Notes: generated from the sequence alone by a model not told the origin. 64,000 nt of DNA from Leptospira jelokensis (GCF_004769635.1 NZ_RQGH01000011.1:67001-131000); one strand, 5' to 3'. Shown: positions 8,916 through 18,310, counted from the stretch's first letter. Translations and numbers: made by a program.

Positions 8916-10100
8916 ATGAGTATTGTTACGACCAAAAAATCCTCTTATGATTTATTCAATCCAACAGAAGACCACTTAAGCCTAAGGCAATCCGTTGCTT
9001 CTTTTGCAGAACGTGAATTGGATGACCAGGCAAAAGAAAATGATGAAACAGAATCTTTTAATGAAATTCTATTCAAACGTTTGGGTTCGGAACTTGGAAT
9101 TTTTGGTATCACTGTCCCCGAAGAAGATGGTGGGCATGGACTCGATCCATTGGCTTCTGTGATCATCCACGAGGAGATGAGTCGTTTTGATCCAGGGTTT
9201 ACATTATCTTATTTGGCTCACGAAGTTTTGTTTGTGAATAATTTCTTTTATAGTTCCAATGCCTCGCAGCGCAGTCGTTACCTCAGTAAGGTCATCACTG
9301 GGGAGTGGATTGGTGGGATGGGCATGACAGAACCAGGAGCAGGTACTGATGTTTTGGGTATGGCGACCCACGCAGTGAAAAAGGGAGATCGTTATATCAT
9401 CAATGGTGTGAAACAATACATTACCAATGGTTCCGTTGGCCAGGTCTTTGTTTTGTATACAAAGTTAGATAAAAACGCTAAAAAGATGACTTCTTTTGTG
9501 ATTGAGTCGTCTTACAAAGGTTTTTCGGTTGGGAAAAAAGAAGAAAAAATGGGAATGCGTTCCTCTCCCACAACACAACTTGTTTTCGAAGATATGGAAG
9601 TCCCTGAAGAAAATTTATTAGGGGAAGAAAACGGTGCCATCACTCATATGATGCGGAATTTGGAAATTGAACGTGTGACACTGGCTGCCCAATCCCTTGG
9701 CATTGCCCGCCGCTGTGTGGACATTATGTGCGATTATACAGTCCGACATAGAGAAGCCTTCGGGAAAAAACTAATGGAATTTGGTCAAATCCAGAGGCTC
9801 GTCGCTGAGTCTTACGCGGATTACCAAGCAGCAAGGGCCCTTGTTTACCAAGTCGCAAGTGAACTGGGACCAGATGTAAGAAACTCACTTGGTGCCGCTT
9901 CTGCAAAACTTGTTGCCACACAGATGGCGGAGCGAGTGTCTCGAAACGCCATACAGGTATTAGGTGGGTATGGTTACTGCCGTGAGTATCCTGTCGAAAG
10001 GCTCCATAGAGATGCAATCCTTTTAAGCATTGGTGGTGGAACCAACGAAGCCATGCAAAAAAACATCGCCAGTGATTTAAAAAAACTTTGGTCAGAGTGA
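8916..10100 (+). CDS. Acyl-CoA dehydrogenase
   Basis: This 394-aa protein is a FAD enzyme that oxidises an acyl-CoA to its 2-enoyl form and passes electrons to ETF (etfAB at 2678-4409). Family signatures are present: MTEPGAGTDVLGM, YIINGVKQYITNGSVG, QVLGGYGYCREYPVERLHRDA and GGGTNEAM. The usual catalytic Glu in the C-terminal YEGT loop is Gly here. The segment NLEIERVTLAAQSLG matches the position where isovaleryl- and long-chain enzymes carry their base. A branched-chain or isovaleryl-like substrate is possible but not shown. Confidence 0.92.
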   Translation: MSIVTTKKSSYDLFNPTEDHLSLRQSVASFAERELDDQAKENDETESFNEILFKRLGSELGIFGITVPEEDGGHGLDPLASVIIHEEMSRFDPGFTLSYLAHEVLFVNNFFYSSNASQRSRYLSKVITGEWIGGMGMTEPGAGTDVLGMATHAVKKGDRYIINGVKQYITNGSVGQVFVLYTKLDKNAKKMTSFVIESSYKGFSVGKKEEKMGMRSSPTTQLVFEDMEVPEENLLGEENGAITHMMRNLEIERVTLAAQSLGIARRCVDIMCDYTVRHREAFGKKLMEFGQIQRLVAESYADYQAARALVYQVASELGPDVRNSLGAASAKLVATQMAERVSRNAIQVLGGYGYCREYPVERLHRDAILLSIGGGTNEAMQKNIASDLKKLWSE

Positions 10101-10164
10101 TTTTTAGATAAACCCGTAACAAAACGTTTTCCCATTCGATTTTCATGAACAGTCTACAAGTTAC

Positions 10165-11736
10165 ATGGAAAAAGAGTGGGATGTGATTGTCCTTGGATCA
10201 GGACTAGGGGGGCTATGTGCTGCTCTTTCGTTTGCAAAAAAAGGCAAACGGGTACTCGTCCTCGAAAAAGGAATTTCTCCCGGCGGGTCTGCCTCCAGTT
10301 TCCTAAAAAAAGGATTTTTGTTTGAATCAGGTGCCACCACTCTCGTTGGCTTTGAAACGGGTTTGCCCATGGACCGACTCACCAAAGAATTTGGGATCCA
10401 GTTTCCCATCCTCCCCATCAAACGATCCATGCTCGTTCACCTCAATGGAAAAACCATTGAAAGGTACAAAGATCGAGATCGCTGGACAAAGGAAGCCTTG
10501 CGTGTGTTTGGTGGAGGGCGACGGATGGTTTTCTTTTGGAAAATCTGTTTTTTGATTTCGGATAGGCTTTGGGATTTGTCCAGCCGATACAAATTGTTTC
10601 CATTTCGTACGTTCCGTGATGTCTGGATGAGTTTCAAAAGCTTTCGGCTTTTTGACATTCTTGTTTTTTGTTTTTCATTGGTATCAGTCCGTTTTGTCCA
10701 AAGGATTTTATTTTTACATCGAAATGAGGAATGGAATCAGTTTTTAGACGAACAACTTCTCATCACGAACCAAACAACGGCAAAGGAAACTCCCTTCGCC
10801 ATGGCGGCCGCAGGTCTTACCTATCCCAATTTACAAAATTATATCGTATTAGGTGGGATGGTGGAACTTTCGAATGTTCTGATCGCCAGATTACGTGAGT
10901 TAGGAGGTGAGTTTTTAACGAAACAAGAAGTAAATCAAATCACAAAAAAATATTACTCGGAACAAACTGAATTATCCGGTTCAAAACCAAAGGACGCTGG
11001 TGGATTTTTATACCAAACTGGACCAACCTACTGGGAAGTGAATTCCAAAAATCGGGAAAACTCTTCATTCAAAGCTCCCATCCTTGTCTCAAACCTTCCG
11101 ATTTGGAACCTTGTGGAACTGACAGATTACTTACCTCACCTGAAAACAAAAGCAAAGTCTATGGAAACTGGAATCTGGGGTGCGTTTACGATGGGAATCG
11201 CTGTGCAAGTGGAGATGGATGGATTGACTTGGAAAGAAGAATGCCTCCACCACCAAATCCATTTGGACAAAGCACTCCCTTATGGAGGTGGCCATTCTGT
11301 TTTTGTATCCTTGTCCCATCCTGAAGATAAGATTCGGTCCAAGGATAAAACAAGGATCCTTTCCCTTTCGACCCATATTTCCCATCCTGAAACTTGGAAA
11401 CGAGATGCAAATTACCCCAAACAAAAAAAAGAAATGGAATCCATTTTGATTTCCTGTTTGGAAAAAACCTTTCCTTGGTTTATACGAGAAAAGATTATTT
11501 TTACTCACTCAGCAACACCTGTTACATGGCAAACATGGACAGGGCGAAAATGGGGGAGAGTCGGAGGTATCCCTTCTTCTTATTTTTTCAATCCCTTTCA
11601 AATGGTATCCAATCGATCGGAAGATCCAAATCTCTTACTAACGGGTGACACCGTGTATCCTGGCCAAGGCATCCCTGCTGTCGTCCTTGGGGGATTGCAT
11701 GCGGTAGAACAATTCTTTGTGAGAAAGAGAGGTTGA
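10165..11736 (+). CDS. CrtI-like FAD-dependent oxidoreductase (carotenoid desaturase or isomerase family)
   Basis: This 523-aa protein has an N-terminal dinucleotide-binding motif (VLGSGLGGLCAALSF, residues 9-23), then VLVLEKG and the family box SGATTLVGFETG. The C-terminal FAD signature GDTVYPGQGIPAVVLGG is typical of phytoene desaturase, carotene isomerase and related enzymes. The substrate is not determined, and retinol-saturase-like or other amine-oxidase-fold roles are alternatives. A hydrophobic stretch at about 165-185 may associate with membrane. It starts 64 nt after the acyl-CoA dehydrogenase and ends 34 nt before thrB. Confidence 0.82.
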   Translation: MEKEWDVIVLGSGLGGLCAALSFAKKGKRVLVLEKGISPGGSASSFLKKGFLFESGATTLVGFETGLPMDRLTKEFGIQFPILPIKRSMLVHLNGKTIERYKDRDRWTKEALRVFGGGRRMVFFWKICFLISDRLWDLSSRYKLFPFRTFRDVWMSFKSFRLFDILVFCFSLVSVRFVQRILFLHRNEEWNQFLDEQLLITNQTTAKETPFAMAAAGLTYPNLQNYIVLGGMVELSNVLIARLRELGGEFLTKQEVNQITKKYYSEQTELSGSKPKDAGGFLYQTGPTYWEVNSKNRENSSFKAPILVSNLPIWNLVELTDYLPHLKTKAKSMETGIWGAFTMGIAVQVEMDGLTWKEECLHHQIHLDKALPYGGGHSVFVSLSHPEDKIRSKDKTRILSLSTHISHPETWKRDANYPKQKKEMESILISCLEKTFPWFIREKIIFTHSATPVTWQTWTGRKWGRVGGIPSSYFFNPFQMVSNRSEDPNLLLTGDTVYPGQGIPAVVLGGLHAVEQFFVRKRG

Positions 11737-11770
11737 TTTTCGAACCGAATCTAAGAGCCTGGGCGAAACG

Positions 11771-12724
11771 ATGGTTCGCCTACCTAAGATTCTCATCCAA
11801 GTTCCAGGGACATCCGCCAATTTAGGACCTGGTTTTGACCTTATGGGTCTTGCCCTTGGCATTCATAATGAATTTGAATTCCAGTTTTCTAAAGAAATTA
11901 CAGAAACCAAAACAGAATTGAAAAATGGGAATCCTCTTCCCTTTACCAAAAAAGAAGATTTGGTCGAAGAGGCGTATCGATCCTATTTTACTAAATTTGT
12001 TCCAAATTTGAATCCTCCACCTTATCATTGTAAGATGACACTTTCCTTACCTTTAAAAGGGGGACTTGGTTCGAGTGCTTCAGCCATTGTTGCCGGTCTC
12101 TCCCTTGCGAGGGAAGTTCATAAACGTTTGGAAAAAGAATCTGTACCTTCGGAACAGGAGTTCACCCAATTTTTAGCAGAGTTTGAAGGCCACCCCGATA
12201 ATACTTTACCTGCCTACCTTGGTGGTTTTGTCTTCGCATATTCTACGTTTGGTGAGCCAATTCGTTATTTTCGAAAAAAATTCCCTTCTTCTGTTGCAAT
12301 GTTTATCCTAACTCCCGAATTTGCAGTCTCAACGGAAGAATCAAGAAAAACCCTTCCAAAGAACTATGTGACTGCTGATGTGATTTTTAATTTGTCTCGC
12401 ATTGGGGCTTGGATGCATTTTTTGGACAAACGTAAGTTCGGTGATCTTTTGGTTGGGCTTGAAGATAAAATGCACACTCCGTATCGGATCCCCAGTTCTT
12501 CTCCTCTATTTCCTTTAGCGGATACATTAAAACAAGAAGGGATTGGATACTGTTTGTCAGGATCGGGACCAAGTTTACTTATCTTTTTAGAAAGGAAAAC
12601 GTTAAAATCCAAACAAATTGAATTGGAAAAAAAGGTAACACAGGTAATGACTGGTGCAGGAATTCCGTTTCAATTTCGCAGAGTGAAACCAGACGGAATT
12701 GGCGTAAGGATCCAATTCAAATAA
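11771..12724 (+). CDS. thrB: Homoserine kinase
   Basis: This 317-aa GHMP-family kinase phosphorylates homoserine in threonine synthesis. The N-terminus has ILIQVPGTSANLGPGFD, the typical ThrB opening. The ATP-binding loop PLKGGLGSSASAIVAG lies at about residues 94-109. The third GHMP motif (LSGSGPSLLIF) is near residue 262. Length is normal. No other threonine genes are nearby. It is downstream of the CrtI-like gene, perhaps in the same transcript. Confidence 0.93.
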   Translation: MVRLPKILIQVPGTSANLGPGFDLMGLALGIHNEFEFQFSKEITETKTELKNGNPLPFTKKEDLVEEAYRSYFTKFVPNLNPPPYHCKMTLSLPLKGGLGSSASAIVAGLSLAREVHKRLEKESVPSEQEFTQFLAEFEGHPDNTLPAYLGGFVFAYSTFGEPIRYFRKKFPSSVAMFILTPEFAVSTEESRKTLPKNYVTADVIFNLSRIGAWMHFLDKRKFGDLLVGLEDKMHTPYRIPSSSPLFPLADTLKQEGIGYCLSGSGPSLLIFLERKTLKSKQIELEKKVTQVMTGAGIPFQFRRVKPDGIGVRIQFK

Positions 12725-12774
12725 AAATACGGAAAGCAGAGTATGGAGGGAACGAAACAAAAACACCGCTTTGT

Positions 12775-13413
12775 TTAGTCTTCGTCGGCTCCTTCCTCTT
12801 TTCCAAATCCATACACATCACCCCGAAAACGAACCTTTCGGTTGATCCCGGGTTGGATTTTTCCCACTTCAAATGTAAATTTCATCCTTTCTTTACCAGA
12901 ACGATTGAAGTAAAAGGAAGAGGTCAGAGAGATTTCGATAAAGTTTACCATTCGATCTTTTGTAATTTTATCGGAAATACGAAATTCTGCAGGATGGCCA
13001 ATGATTTCATAAGAATCAAAACTTTCTTTTGATTCCATTTTGCCATAATGTTCCATTCGAGGGGGTTTGTAGAAACTTGGCCCATTTTTTAAAACGGTGA
13101 TTGTATAATCTTCACTATCTCTACTTTTTTTGAACTGAAAGATAAGATGGTCTTCCGTAATCGCATTACAACGAGTTGCAAGTTGCCCTGTTTTGCAACC
13201 CACATGAAAACTGGCGAAACGAGAAAGTTCATCAACGACCAAATCGTATTTATCACCGGTTTGTACTGGGATATACCGATCTGATTCCTTTCTCATAAAA
13301 ATGGGATGGATGAATTGGTTGTACACAACAAATCCCAGTCCCATCATGGAGATGGTTAACACCCCGCTGAGGACCAGGACAAAACTATCTAAAATGGCAA
13401 TGCTTAAATACAA
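12775..13413 (-). CDS. Unknown protein with one N-terminal membrane anchor
   Basis: This 212-aa protein has one hydrophobic segment near the N-terminus (SIAILDSFVLVLSGVLTISMMGLGF), followed by a soluble domain predicted to be mainly beta, with several charged loops. I recognise no family. The start is TTG at 13411-13413. The AAAGG ahead of it lies in the last codons of the upstream small gene, whose stop is 2 nt before, so the two are probably co-translated. The C-terminus is acidic (EEGADED). Confidence 0.65.
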   Translation of the reverse strand: MYLSIAILDSFVLVLSGVLTISMMGLGFVVYNQFIHPIFMRKESDRYIPVQTGDKYDLVVDELSRFASFHVGCKTGQLATRCNAITEDHLIFQFKKSRDSEDYTITVLKNGPSFYKPPRMEHYGKMESKESFDSYEIIGHPAEFRISDKITKDRMVNFIEISLTSSFYFNRSGKERMKFTFEVGKIQPGINRKVRFRGDVYGFGKEEGADED

Positions 13414-13415
13414 AA

Positions 13416-13733
13416 TTACCTTTTTGTATCAACCTTATGGGATTTAGATTCCGGAAGTGGGGTCCTTGTCACAAGGGAAAGTAGGTCCTTCACTTCTTCG
13501 GGGGAGATGATTTGGTTTAGTTTTTCCTCCAGGGAAGCAGGTGTCGGTTTTAAAACCAAATCCTCTGGTTTTACCTTTGGTTCGGATTTCAGTTTGGCAA
13601 TTTGTACAGCCACTTCTTGGTTTGCTTTTTTCGGAAGAGAATCCTTTCCATCCTCCGACTGTTTCCCTGTTTGGGTGGGCAAAGTAGGTGGGATCGGTTG
13701 GTGGACGTTCCCTTGGGTATTGATAGTATTCAT
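13416..13733 (-). CDS. Small Pro/Lys-rich unknown protein
   Basis: This 105-aa protein is hydrophilic and probably disordered over its first 70 residues, with Pro, Gln and Lys runs. A short helical segment, LEEKLNQIISPEEVKDLLSL, lies near the C-terminus. ATG at 13733 is chosen because GGAGG lies 10 nt upstream; a TTG three codons earlier is too close to that site. It is directly followed by the membrane-anchored gene. Function is unknown. Confidence 0.6.
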   Translation of the reverse strand: MNTINTQGNVHQPIPPTLPTQTGKQSEDGKDSLPKKANQEVAVQIAKLKSEPKVKPEDLVLKPTPASLEEKLNQIISPEEVKDLLSLVTRTPLPESKSHKVDTKR

Positions 13734-13896
13734 AATTCCCAAACCTCCGTGTTCAGGATCGATCTCTTGAGAAAAAACTTTCCTTTTCCCTCCCTCAGAT
13801 TTTCGGTCTTTTCCTGGTTCGCTTTAGCGAAAATCAAAGAATTTTTTGGGATTTTTCCGTTTGATTGCCCGCTTTATGGCCGGGAAGCTGGCAGAG

Positions 13897-14946
13897 ATGG
13901 AAAATTATTTTAAATCTTGGATGGCTCACCCCATCTCCAAAATCTTCATGGCTACCAATTTTATCTTTGCCGTGTTATTCATTGTCAGTGTTCCTTCCTT
14001 TGTGAAAGAACACATCACGCAAGATGCAGTGAGCATCGGTGGAAAAAAATACGACATTAGTGATGTCAAAGAGTCCTCTCCCATTGCGTATTCCAAATTC
14101 CAATCAGAATACAAATCCCTTCTCAAAAACACGTTTGGAGAATTTGCCCAAGACAAATTATTTGAATTGGTTGCCAAAGATAAAAACTTAAAACCATCTG
14201 AGGTATTAACCCAAGGATTGGTGGTAAAAGAACCATCTGAAGAAGAAATCATCAATGTGTATATGGCAAACAAAGCCCAGTTAGGTGGAAAATCGCTTTC
14301 CGAAACGAGAGACAAAATTGTTGGATTTTTAAAAAACCAACAAGAACAAGAATTTAGCCGAAATCGTTATAAAGAAATCATTACCAAATACCCAGTCGAT
14401 TTTTTAATCAAAGAACCAGATATTGTCCGGGTTACAGTTGCAGAAAACAACAATCCAAGCATCGGACCTAAAGACGCTAAAATCACAATCATCGAATTTT
14501 CGGATTTTGAATGTCCATTTTGCAAGCGAAGCCAAGAGGTAAATCGACAACTCCGTGAAAAATACAAAGGCCAGATCCGTTGGGTATTCCGTGATTTCCC
14601 TCTTCCTTTCCACCAAGATGCTATGTATGCCCATATGGCTGCCAATTGTTCGATTGAGGAAGGAAAGTATTGGGATGTATTCAATGTATTATTTGAGAAC
14701 ACTGGAAACTTAAGTAAGGGAAACGTTGATGCCCTTGTATTAAATACAGGTATTTCAAAATCCAAGTACCAAAATTGTATGAAAAACCAAACGAAACTCA
14801 AAGCTGAAATTGAGGTCGATATCCAAGATGGGCAAAAGGTTGGGGTGAGTGGAACACCTGCATTTTTTATCAATGGGATCTTTGTTTCTGGTGCATTGCC
14901 TTTCGAAAACTTTGATGAAATCATCCAAAAAGAACTTAAACAATAA
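13897..14946 (+). CDS. DsbA-family thioredoxin-fold protein with SurA-like N-terminal part
   Basis: This protein of about 349 aa is anchored by one N-terminal hydrophobic segment (FMATNFIFAVLFIVSVPSFV) and probably faces the periplasm. The middle region, with PSEEEIINVYMANKAQLGGK and a helical NQQEQEFSRNRY, resembles the helical part of SurA/parvulin-type chaperones. The C-terminal half is a DsbA-like thioredoxin domain with active site CPFC in FSDFECPFCKRS, and the cis-Pro loop is GVSGTPAFFING. It likely forms or shuffles disulfides in exported proteins. The start chosen is ATG 13897, with GGAAG upstream; ATG 13876 is an alternative. Confidence 0.8.
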   Translation: MENYFKSWMAHPISKIFMATNFIFAVLFIVSVPSFVKEHITQDAVSIGGKKYDISDVKESSPIAYSKFQSEYKSLLKNTFGEFAQDKLFELVAKDKNLKPSEVLTQGLVVKEPSEEEIINVYMANKAQLGGKSLSETRDKIVGFLKNQQEQEFSRNRYKEIITKYPVDFLIKEPDIVRVTVAENNNPSIGPKDAKITIIEFSDFECPFCKRSQEVNRQLREKYKGQIRWVFRDFPLPFHQDAMYAHMAANCSIEEGKYWDVFNVLFENTGNLSKGNVDALVLNTGISKSKYQNCMKNQTKLKAEIEVDIQDGQKVGVSGTPAFFINGIFVSGALPFENFDEIIQKELKQ

Positions 14947-14971
14947 AGATTTATAAAAAAGGAAAAATATT

Positions 14972-15955
14972 ATGAGCAAAAAAGTAAAAGTTGCTGTAAC
15001 AGGTGCTGCCGGACAAATCGGATACGCACTCTTATTTCGTATCGCTTCAGGACAAATGTTTGGACCTGACACAGCTGTTGAACTCCAATTATTGGAACTC
15101 GAACAAGCACTCCCAGCAGCAAAAGGTGTTATTATGGAATTGGACGACTGTGCATTTCCATTGCTCGAAAAAGTAACTGTTTCATCAAACATTGATGAGG
15201 CGTTCCGAGACATCAACTGGGCACTGCTTGTCGGTTCTGTTCCAAGAAAAGCAGGTATGGAACGTGGAGACCTTTTAAAAATCAACGGTGGAATCTTCAC
15301 CACTCAAGGTAAGGCGATTGAAAAAAATGCAGCAAGTGATGTAAGAGTTCTCGTAGTGGGTAACCCTTGTAATACAAACGCACTGATTGCAATGAACAAT
15401 GCAAAAGGTGTTCCATCTGACAGATGGTTTGCGATGACAGGCCTTGATGAAAATCGTGCGAAAACACAATTGGCGCAGAAAGCTGGAGTCCTTGTAAAAG
15501 ATGTATCCAATGTAGCCATTTGGGGGAACCACTCTGCGACCCAATACCCTGACTTTTTTAATGCAAAAATCAATGGAAAACCAGCAACGGATGTGATCAG
15601 TGACCATGATTGGTTAAAAGGTGATTTTATCTCTACTGTGCAAAAACGTGGGGCTGCCATCATTGCTGCAAGAGGTGCTTCTTCTGCGGCTTCCGCTGCG
15701 AATGCTGTTGTGGATACAGTGCGTAATATTGTGACCCCAACGAAACCTGGGGACTGGTTCAGTGCCGCTTGCCATTCCAATGGTGAATATGGTGTGGACA
15801 AAGGACTTATCTTTGGTTACCCTTTGAAGTCCGATGGGAAAAAAGTAGAGATCGTAACAGGCCTTGAAATCAATGCATTCGGTAAGGAAAAATTTGACAT
15901 CACTCACAACGAGTTAAAAGAAGAAAGAAACGAAGTGAAAGACATGTTAGGTTAA
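14972..15955 (+). CDS. mdh: Malate dehydrogenase
   Basis: This 327-aa protein is the NAD-dependent malate/oxaloacetate enzyme of the TCA cycle. The nucleotide loop is [19 protein letters not shown] at residues 9-27. Substrate arginines are in [20 protein letters not shown] follows, and the catalytic His is in [12 protein letters not shown] at about residue 187. The form is the cytosolic-type or long-type MDH (also called MDH type 2), not the lactate-dehydrogenase-like one. It follows the DsbA-like gene by 25 nt and ends in a strong terminator. Confidence 0.96.
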   Translation: MSKKVKVAVTGAAGQIGYALLFRIASGQMFGPDTAVELQLLELEQALPAAKGVIMELDDCAFPLLEKVTVSSNIDEAFRDINWALLVGSVPRKAGMERGDLLKINGGIFTTQGKAIEKNAASDVRVLVVGNPCNTNALIAMNNAKGVPSDRWFAMTGLDENRAKTQLAQKAGVLVKDVSNVAIWGNHSATQYPDFFNAKINGKPATDVISDHDWLKGDFISTVQKRGAAIIAARGASSAASAANAVVDTVRNIVTPTKPGDWFSAACHSNGEYGVDKGLIFGYPLKSDGKKVEIVTGLEINAFGKEKFDITHNELKEERNEVKDMLG

Positions 15956-16005
15956 TCACCTTCCCAATCTTTCTAAATCAGTTTTCAGGACTTGTTCCTT
16001 AGCAA

Positions 16006-16039
16006 AAGCTCACATCCATTTGGGATGTGGGCTTTTTTT
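16006..16039 (+). terminator. Rho-independent terminator after mdh
   Basis: A 12-bp stem (AAGCTCACATCC / GGATGTGGGCTT, one G-T pair) with a 5-nt loop is followed by a run of seven T. An A-run precedes the stem on the plus strand, so it could also stop the convergent alpha/beta hydrolase gene. The stop codon of that gene (16038-16040) lies in the T-run. Confidence 0.9.
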
Positions 16040-16886
16040 ATGGGATCACAAAGAGGAATTCCTTTGGCCTTTCATAAAATGGCAAATGCCCACACTCTTC
16101 GATCACAAATTTCTTCACACCAGGGAAACTTTGTAAGATAGGATCCCAAGTATAATGAGGAGCCACTTGGAAGTCATACTTTCCGAGAACAATTGTGATT
16201 GGGCATTTGATTGCGGAGAGGTAGTCTTCCACTTTGATTTCGACAAAAAGTTTCCCAAACAAATGGTCGAATGCGAGTTTGTTTGTTTTCACTCCTTCCC
16301 AAAGGAGAGTGGAATCAATCGAAAGATTATAAAAACCCAAAGCGTCTTGGCTCACACAATACAAATTGAAAAAATCCTCCAATCCCTCGGGCTCTCTTTG
16401 TATTTGCCTTTGGAATTTGTATTGGAGCCTTTGGTGTTTTTCTTTTCGTTCCACACTTGCCATTGTTTCAAAATAAGATTCTCTCTCTTGTAAAGGGGCC
16501 CCGTGGCTTGGTCCAGTCGCAACGAGGAGAAGTTGTTTCACAAGTTCTGGGTATTTTTTGGCATAGGCAAGTGCCATATAACCATGCCCAGAATGGCCAA
16601 GCACGAGACAGGGTGGAATCTCTAGTTGTTTTTGGAAAAAGGAAAAATCAGAAAGCAGAAGATCCAAGTCGTAACTGCTTTCCTTTTCCACATCGGTTCC
16701 CAATCGTTTGGCAAACCCTCTTTGGTCGACAATTGTGATCTTAAATTTTTTTGACAATGCTTCGGGGATTACCCTTGGGTAATAGAGGGCACTTCCCAAC
16801 CAAAAGAGATTGGGACCCTCTGTATTGTTTTCTGCAATGAGAAAGGAAAATCCTTCCCTTTCGATTGTTTTGTATCTCCATTCCAT
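16038..16886 (-). CDS. Alpha/beta hydrolase
   Basis: This 282-aa alpha/beta-fold hydrolase has a nucleophile elbow GHSGHG (residues 97-102, Ser99). The likely acid is in VLGKYDFQV, and the likely base His is in IEECGHLPFYERP near the end. An oxyanion-side motif, VDQRGFAKR, is at about 53-61. The substrate is unknown; proline-iminopeptidase-like or esterase roles are options. It is divergent from a MarR-type regulator with two palindromic sites between them, so it is a probable target of that regulator. Confidence 0.8.
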   Translation of the reverse strand: MEWRYKTIEREGFSFLIAENNTEGPNLFWLGSALYYPRVIPEALSKKFKITIVDQRGFAKRLGTDVEKESSYDLDLLLSDFSFFQKQLEIPPCLVLGHSGHGYMALAYAKKYPELVKQLLLVATGPSHGAPLQERESYFETMASVERKEKHQRLQYKFQRQIQREPEGLEDFFNLYCVSQDALGFYNLSIDSTLLWEGVKTNKLAFDHLFGKLFVEIKVEDYLSAIKCPITIVLGKYDFQVAPHYTWDPILQSFPGVKKFVIEECGHLPFYERPKEFLFVIP

Positions 16887-16941
16887 ACCATTCCCTCGTT
16901 TTTCTTTTTATCTGTGATAACCAAAATCAAATATTCATTTA

Positions 16942-16956
16942 GTTGTAATATACAAC
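16942..16956. promoter_or_regulatory. Palindromic operator-like site 1
   Basis: GTTGTAATATACAAC is a perfect inverted repeat of 6-nt half sites (GTTGTA / TACAAC) around a 3-nt centre. It lies between the divergent hydrolase and marR genes, next to a second palindrome with the same GTTG half site. MarR-family proteins commonly bind such sites and repress themselves. Binding is inferred. Confidence 0.65.
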
Positions 16957-16960
16957 CATA

Positions 16961-16979
16961 TAGTTGTAATTTGCAACTA
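16961..16979. promoter_or_regulatory. Palindromic operator-like site 2
   Basis: TAGTTGTAATTTGCAACTA is a 19-nt inverted repeat with one T-G mismatch in the arms. Its centre is about 21 nt from that of site 1, close to two helical turns, so two dimers could sit on the same face. It lies 31 nt ahead of the marR start. Confidence 0.65.
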
Positions 16980-17010
16980 AAAAACTTGCCAAAACCAATA
17001 TAAATTTAAA

Positions 17011-17475
17011 ATGGGAAGGATGTTAGAGATCACTTCATTACTCGGAATCCATTTTAGCCAGACCTTACTCCTAATGAGGAGGTATCTTTCCAATCAGTTT
17101 GAATTGGAAAACGTTGGGATGAAGTTTGAGGAATGGATCCAACTTCTACCCTTACAATCAAAAGAAAGTACCAACCAAAAACAATTAAGTGAGATGTTAG
17201 CAAAGGACAAAACCACCGTATCAAGGTTAGTGGATGGATGGGTGAAAAAAGGTTGGGTGAAACGAATCCAAATGGCAGAGGACAAACGAGTTTTTGTTTT
17301 AATACTCACCACAAAAGGAAAAAACATTTGGGAAAAAGGAATTCCTGTTGTGATTGCCGCAGACCAAGTTTTTAAACAAAATTTGAATGAAGGGATGGAG
17401 AAAGAACTGTATATGACTTTATTTAAGATCCAAACTGCGATTCAGTTTTCAGAAACAAAAAACGTTCCTTCTTAG
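17011..17475 (+). CDS. MarR-family transcriptional regulator
   Basis: This 154-aa protein contains a winged helix. The recognition region is QLSEMLAKDKTTVSRLVDGWVKKGWVK, followed by the wing with AEDKRVFVLILTTKG, the usual MarR pattern. It likely represses the divergent hydrolase gene and itself through the two palindromes upstream. ATG 17011 is used; ATG 17020 is also possible. The last 53 bp overlap the end of the convergent prmC gene. Confidence 0.88.
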   Translation: MGRMLEITSLLGIHFSQTLLLMRRYLSNQFELENVGMKFEEWIQLLPLQSKESTNQKQLSEMLAKDKTTVSRLVDGWVKKGWVKRIQMAEDKRVFVLILTTKGKNIWEKGIPVVIAADQVFKQNLNEGMEKELYMTLFKIQTAIQFSETKNVPS

Positions 17476-18310
17476 AGCTATCTAGGATTCGTTGCGAAGA
17501 AACAAAACCAAGTGATAGGGCCAAATTTTCTAATTCATGGATATAACCTGGATGGGTTTCCATTAAAAACCAACCACCTGGTTTTAATCTTTGTTTGGCG
17601 GATAAAAACAGAGCCCTATGGAATTCGAGGATATCATTTACAAATAAAGCAAGATGAGGTTCATATTCCAAAACATCTGGCATGATTTCTTTTTTTTCTG
17701 TTTCTGGTATATAAGGTGGATTGGAAACAATGATTTCAAATTGTAAATCAGAGGGGAGTGATTCGTCCAAATTGGACACATAAAACGATACATCTGTTAA
17801 TTGGTATTTCTCGGCATTCCTTTTGCTTGTGCCAATTGCCTTTTCCGAAATGTCAGATAACACTACGTGATGGGGACGGAGGAGTTGAGAAAGGCTTAGG
17901 CCAATACAACCACTTCCAGAACACAAATCCCAAATTTGAAACCCACCCGGAAACTCTTGGTTCAGAGTTTCTTTCTGTTTGTAAAGGTAATCCACGAGTT
18001 CTTCTGTTTCCGGTCTTGGGATGAGGACATCTTCGGAAACTAAGTATTCAAATTGGTGGAAACCTTTTTTGCCAATGATGTATGCCACAGGTTTCCGTTT
18101 GCTGCGTTCGACGATGCGTTCCCGATACAAATCAATTTCCTTCGGAGAAAGGGGCATTTCAAATTGGGAGTAGAGTTTGATGCGAGGGAGATTTAAGAGA
18201 TCAGAGAGGATCCATTCGGCATCGACACGAGGGTTTGGAATTTCCTTTTTCTCCAGAAATTCTGTGGAACGTTTGAGATAAAAAAGTAAGGTTCCTGGTT
18301 GTTCCGCCAT
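17423..18310 (-). CDS. prmC: Release factor glutamine methyltransferase PrmC (HemK)
   Basis: This 295-aa SAM-dependent enzyme methylates the Gln of the GGQ loop in peptide release factors. The helical N-terminal domain is present. The Rossmann domain has DLCSGSGCIGLSLSQ, and the catalytic NPPY motif is at about residues 197-200 (VSNPPYIPET). The start is ATG 18310, six nucleotides after the tRNA-Arg gene. An apparent upstream start in frame lies inside the tRNA and is rejected. There is no prfA next to it, unlike in many bacteria. The 3' end overlaps marR by 53 bp in antisense. Confidence 0.93.
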   Translation of the reverse strand: MAEQPGTLLFYLKRSTEFLEKKEIPNPRVDAEWILSDLLNLPRIKLYSQFEMPLSPKEIDLYRERIVERSKRKPVAYIIGKKGFHQFEYLVSEDVLIPRPETEELVDYLYKQKETLNQEFPGGFQIWDLCSGSGCIGLSLSQLLRPHHVVLSDISEKAIGTSKRNAEKYQLTDVSFYVSNLDESLPSDLQFEIIVSNPPYIPETEKKEIMPDVLEYEPHLALFVNDILEFHRALFLSAKQRLKPGGWFLMETHPGYIHELENLALSLGFVSSQRILDSSKKERFLFLKTESQFGS

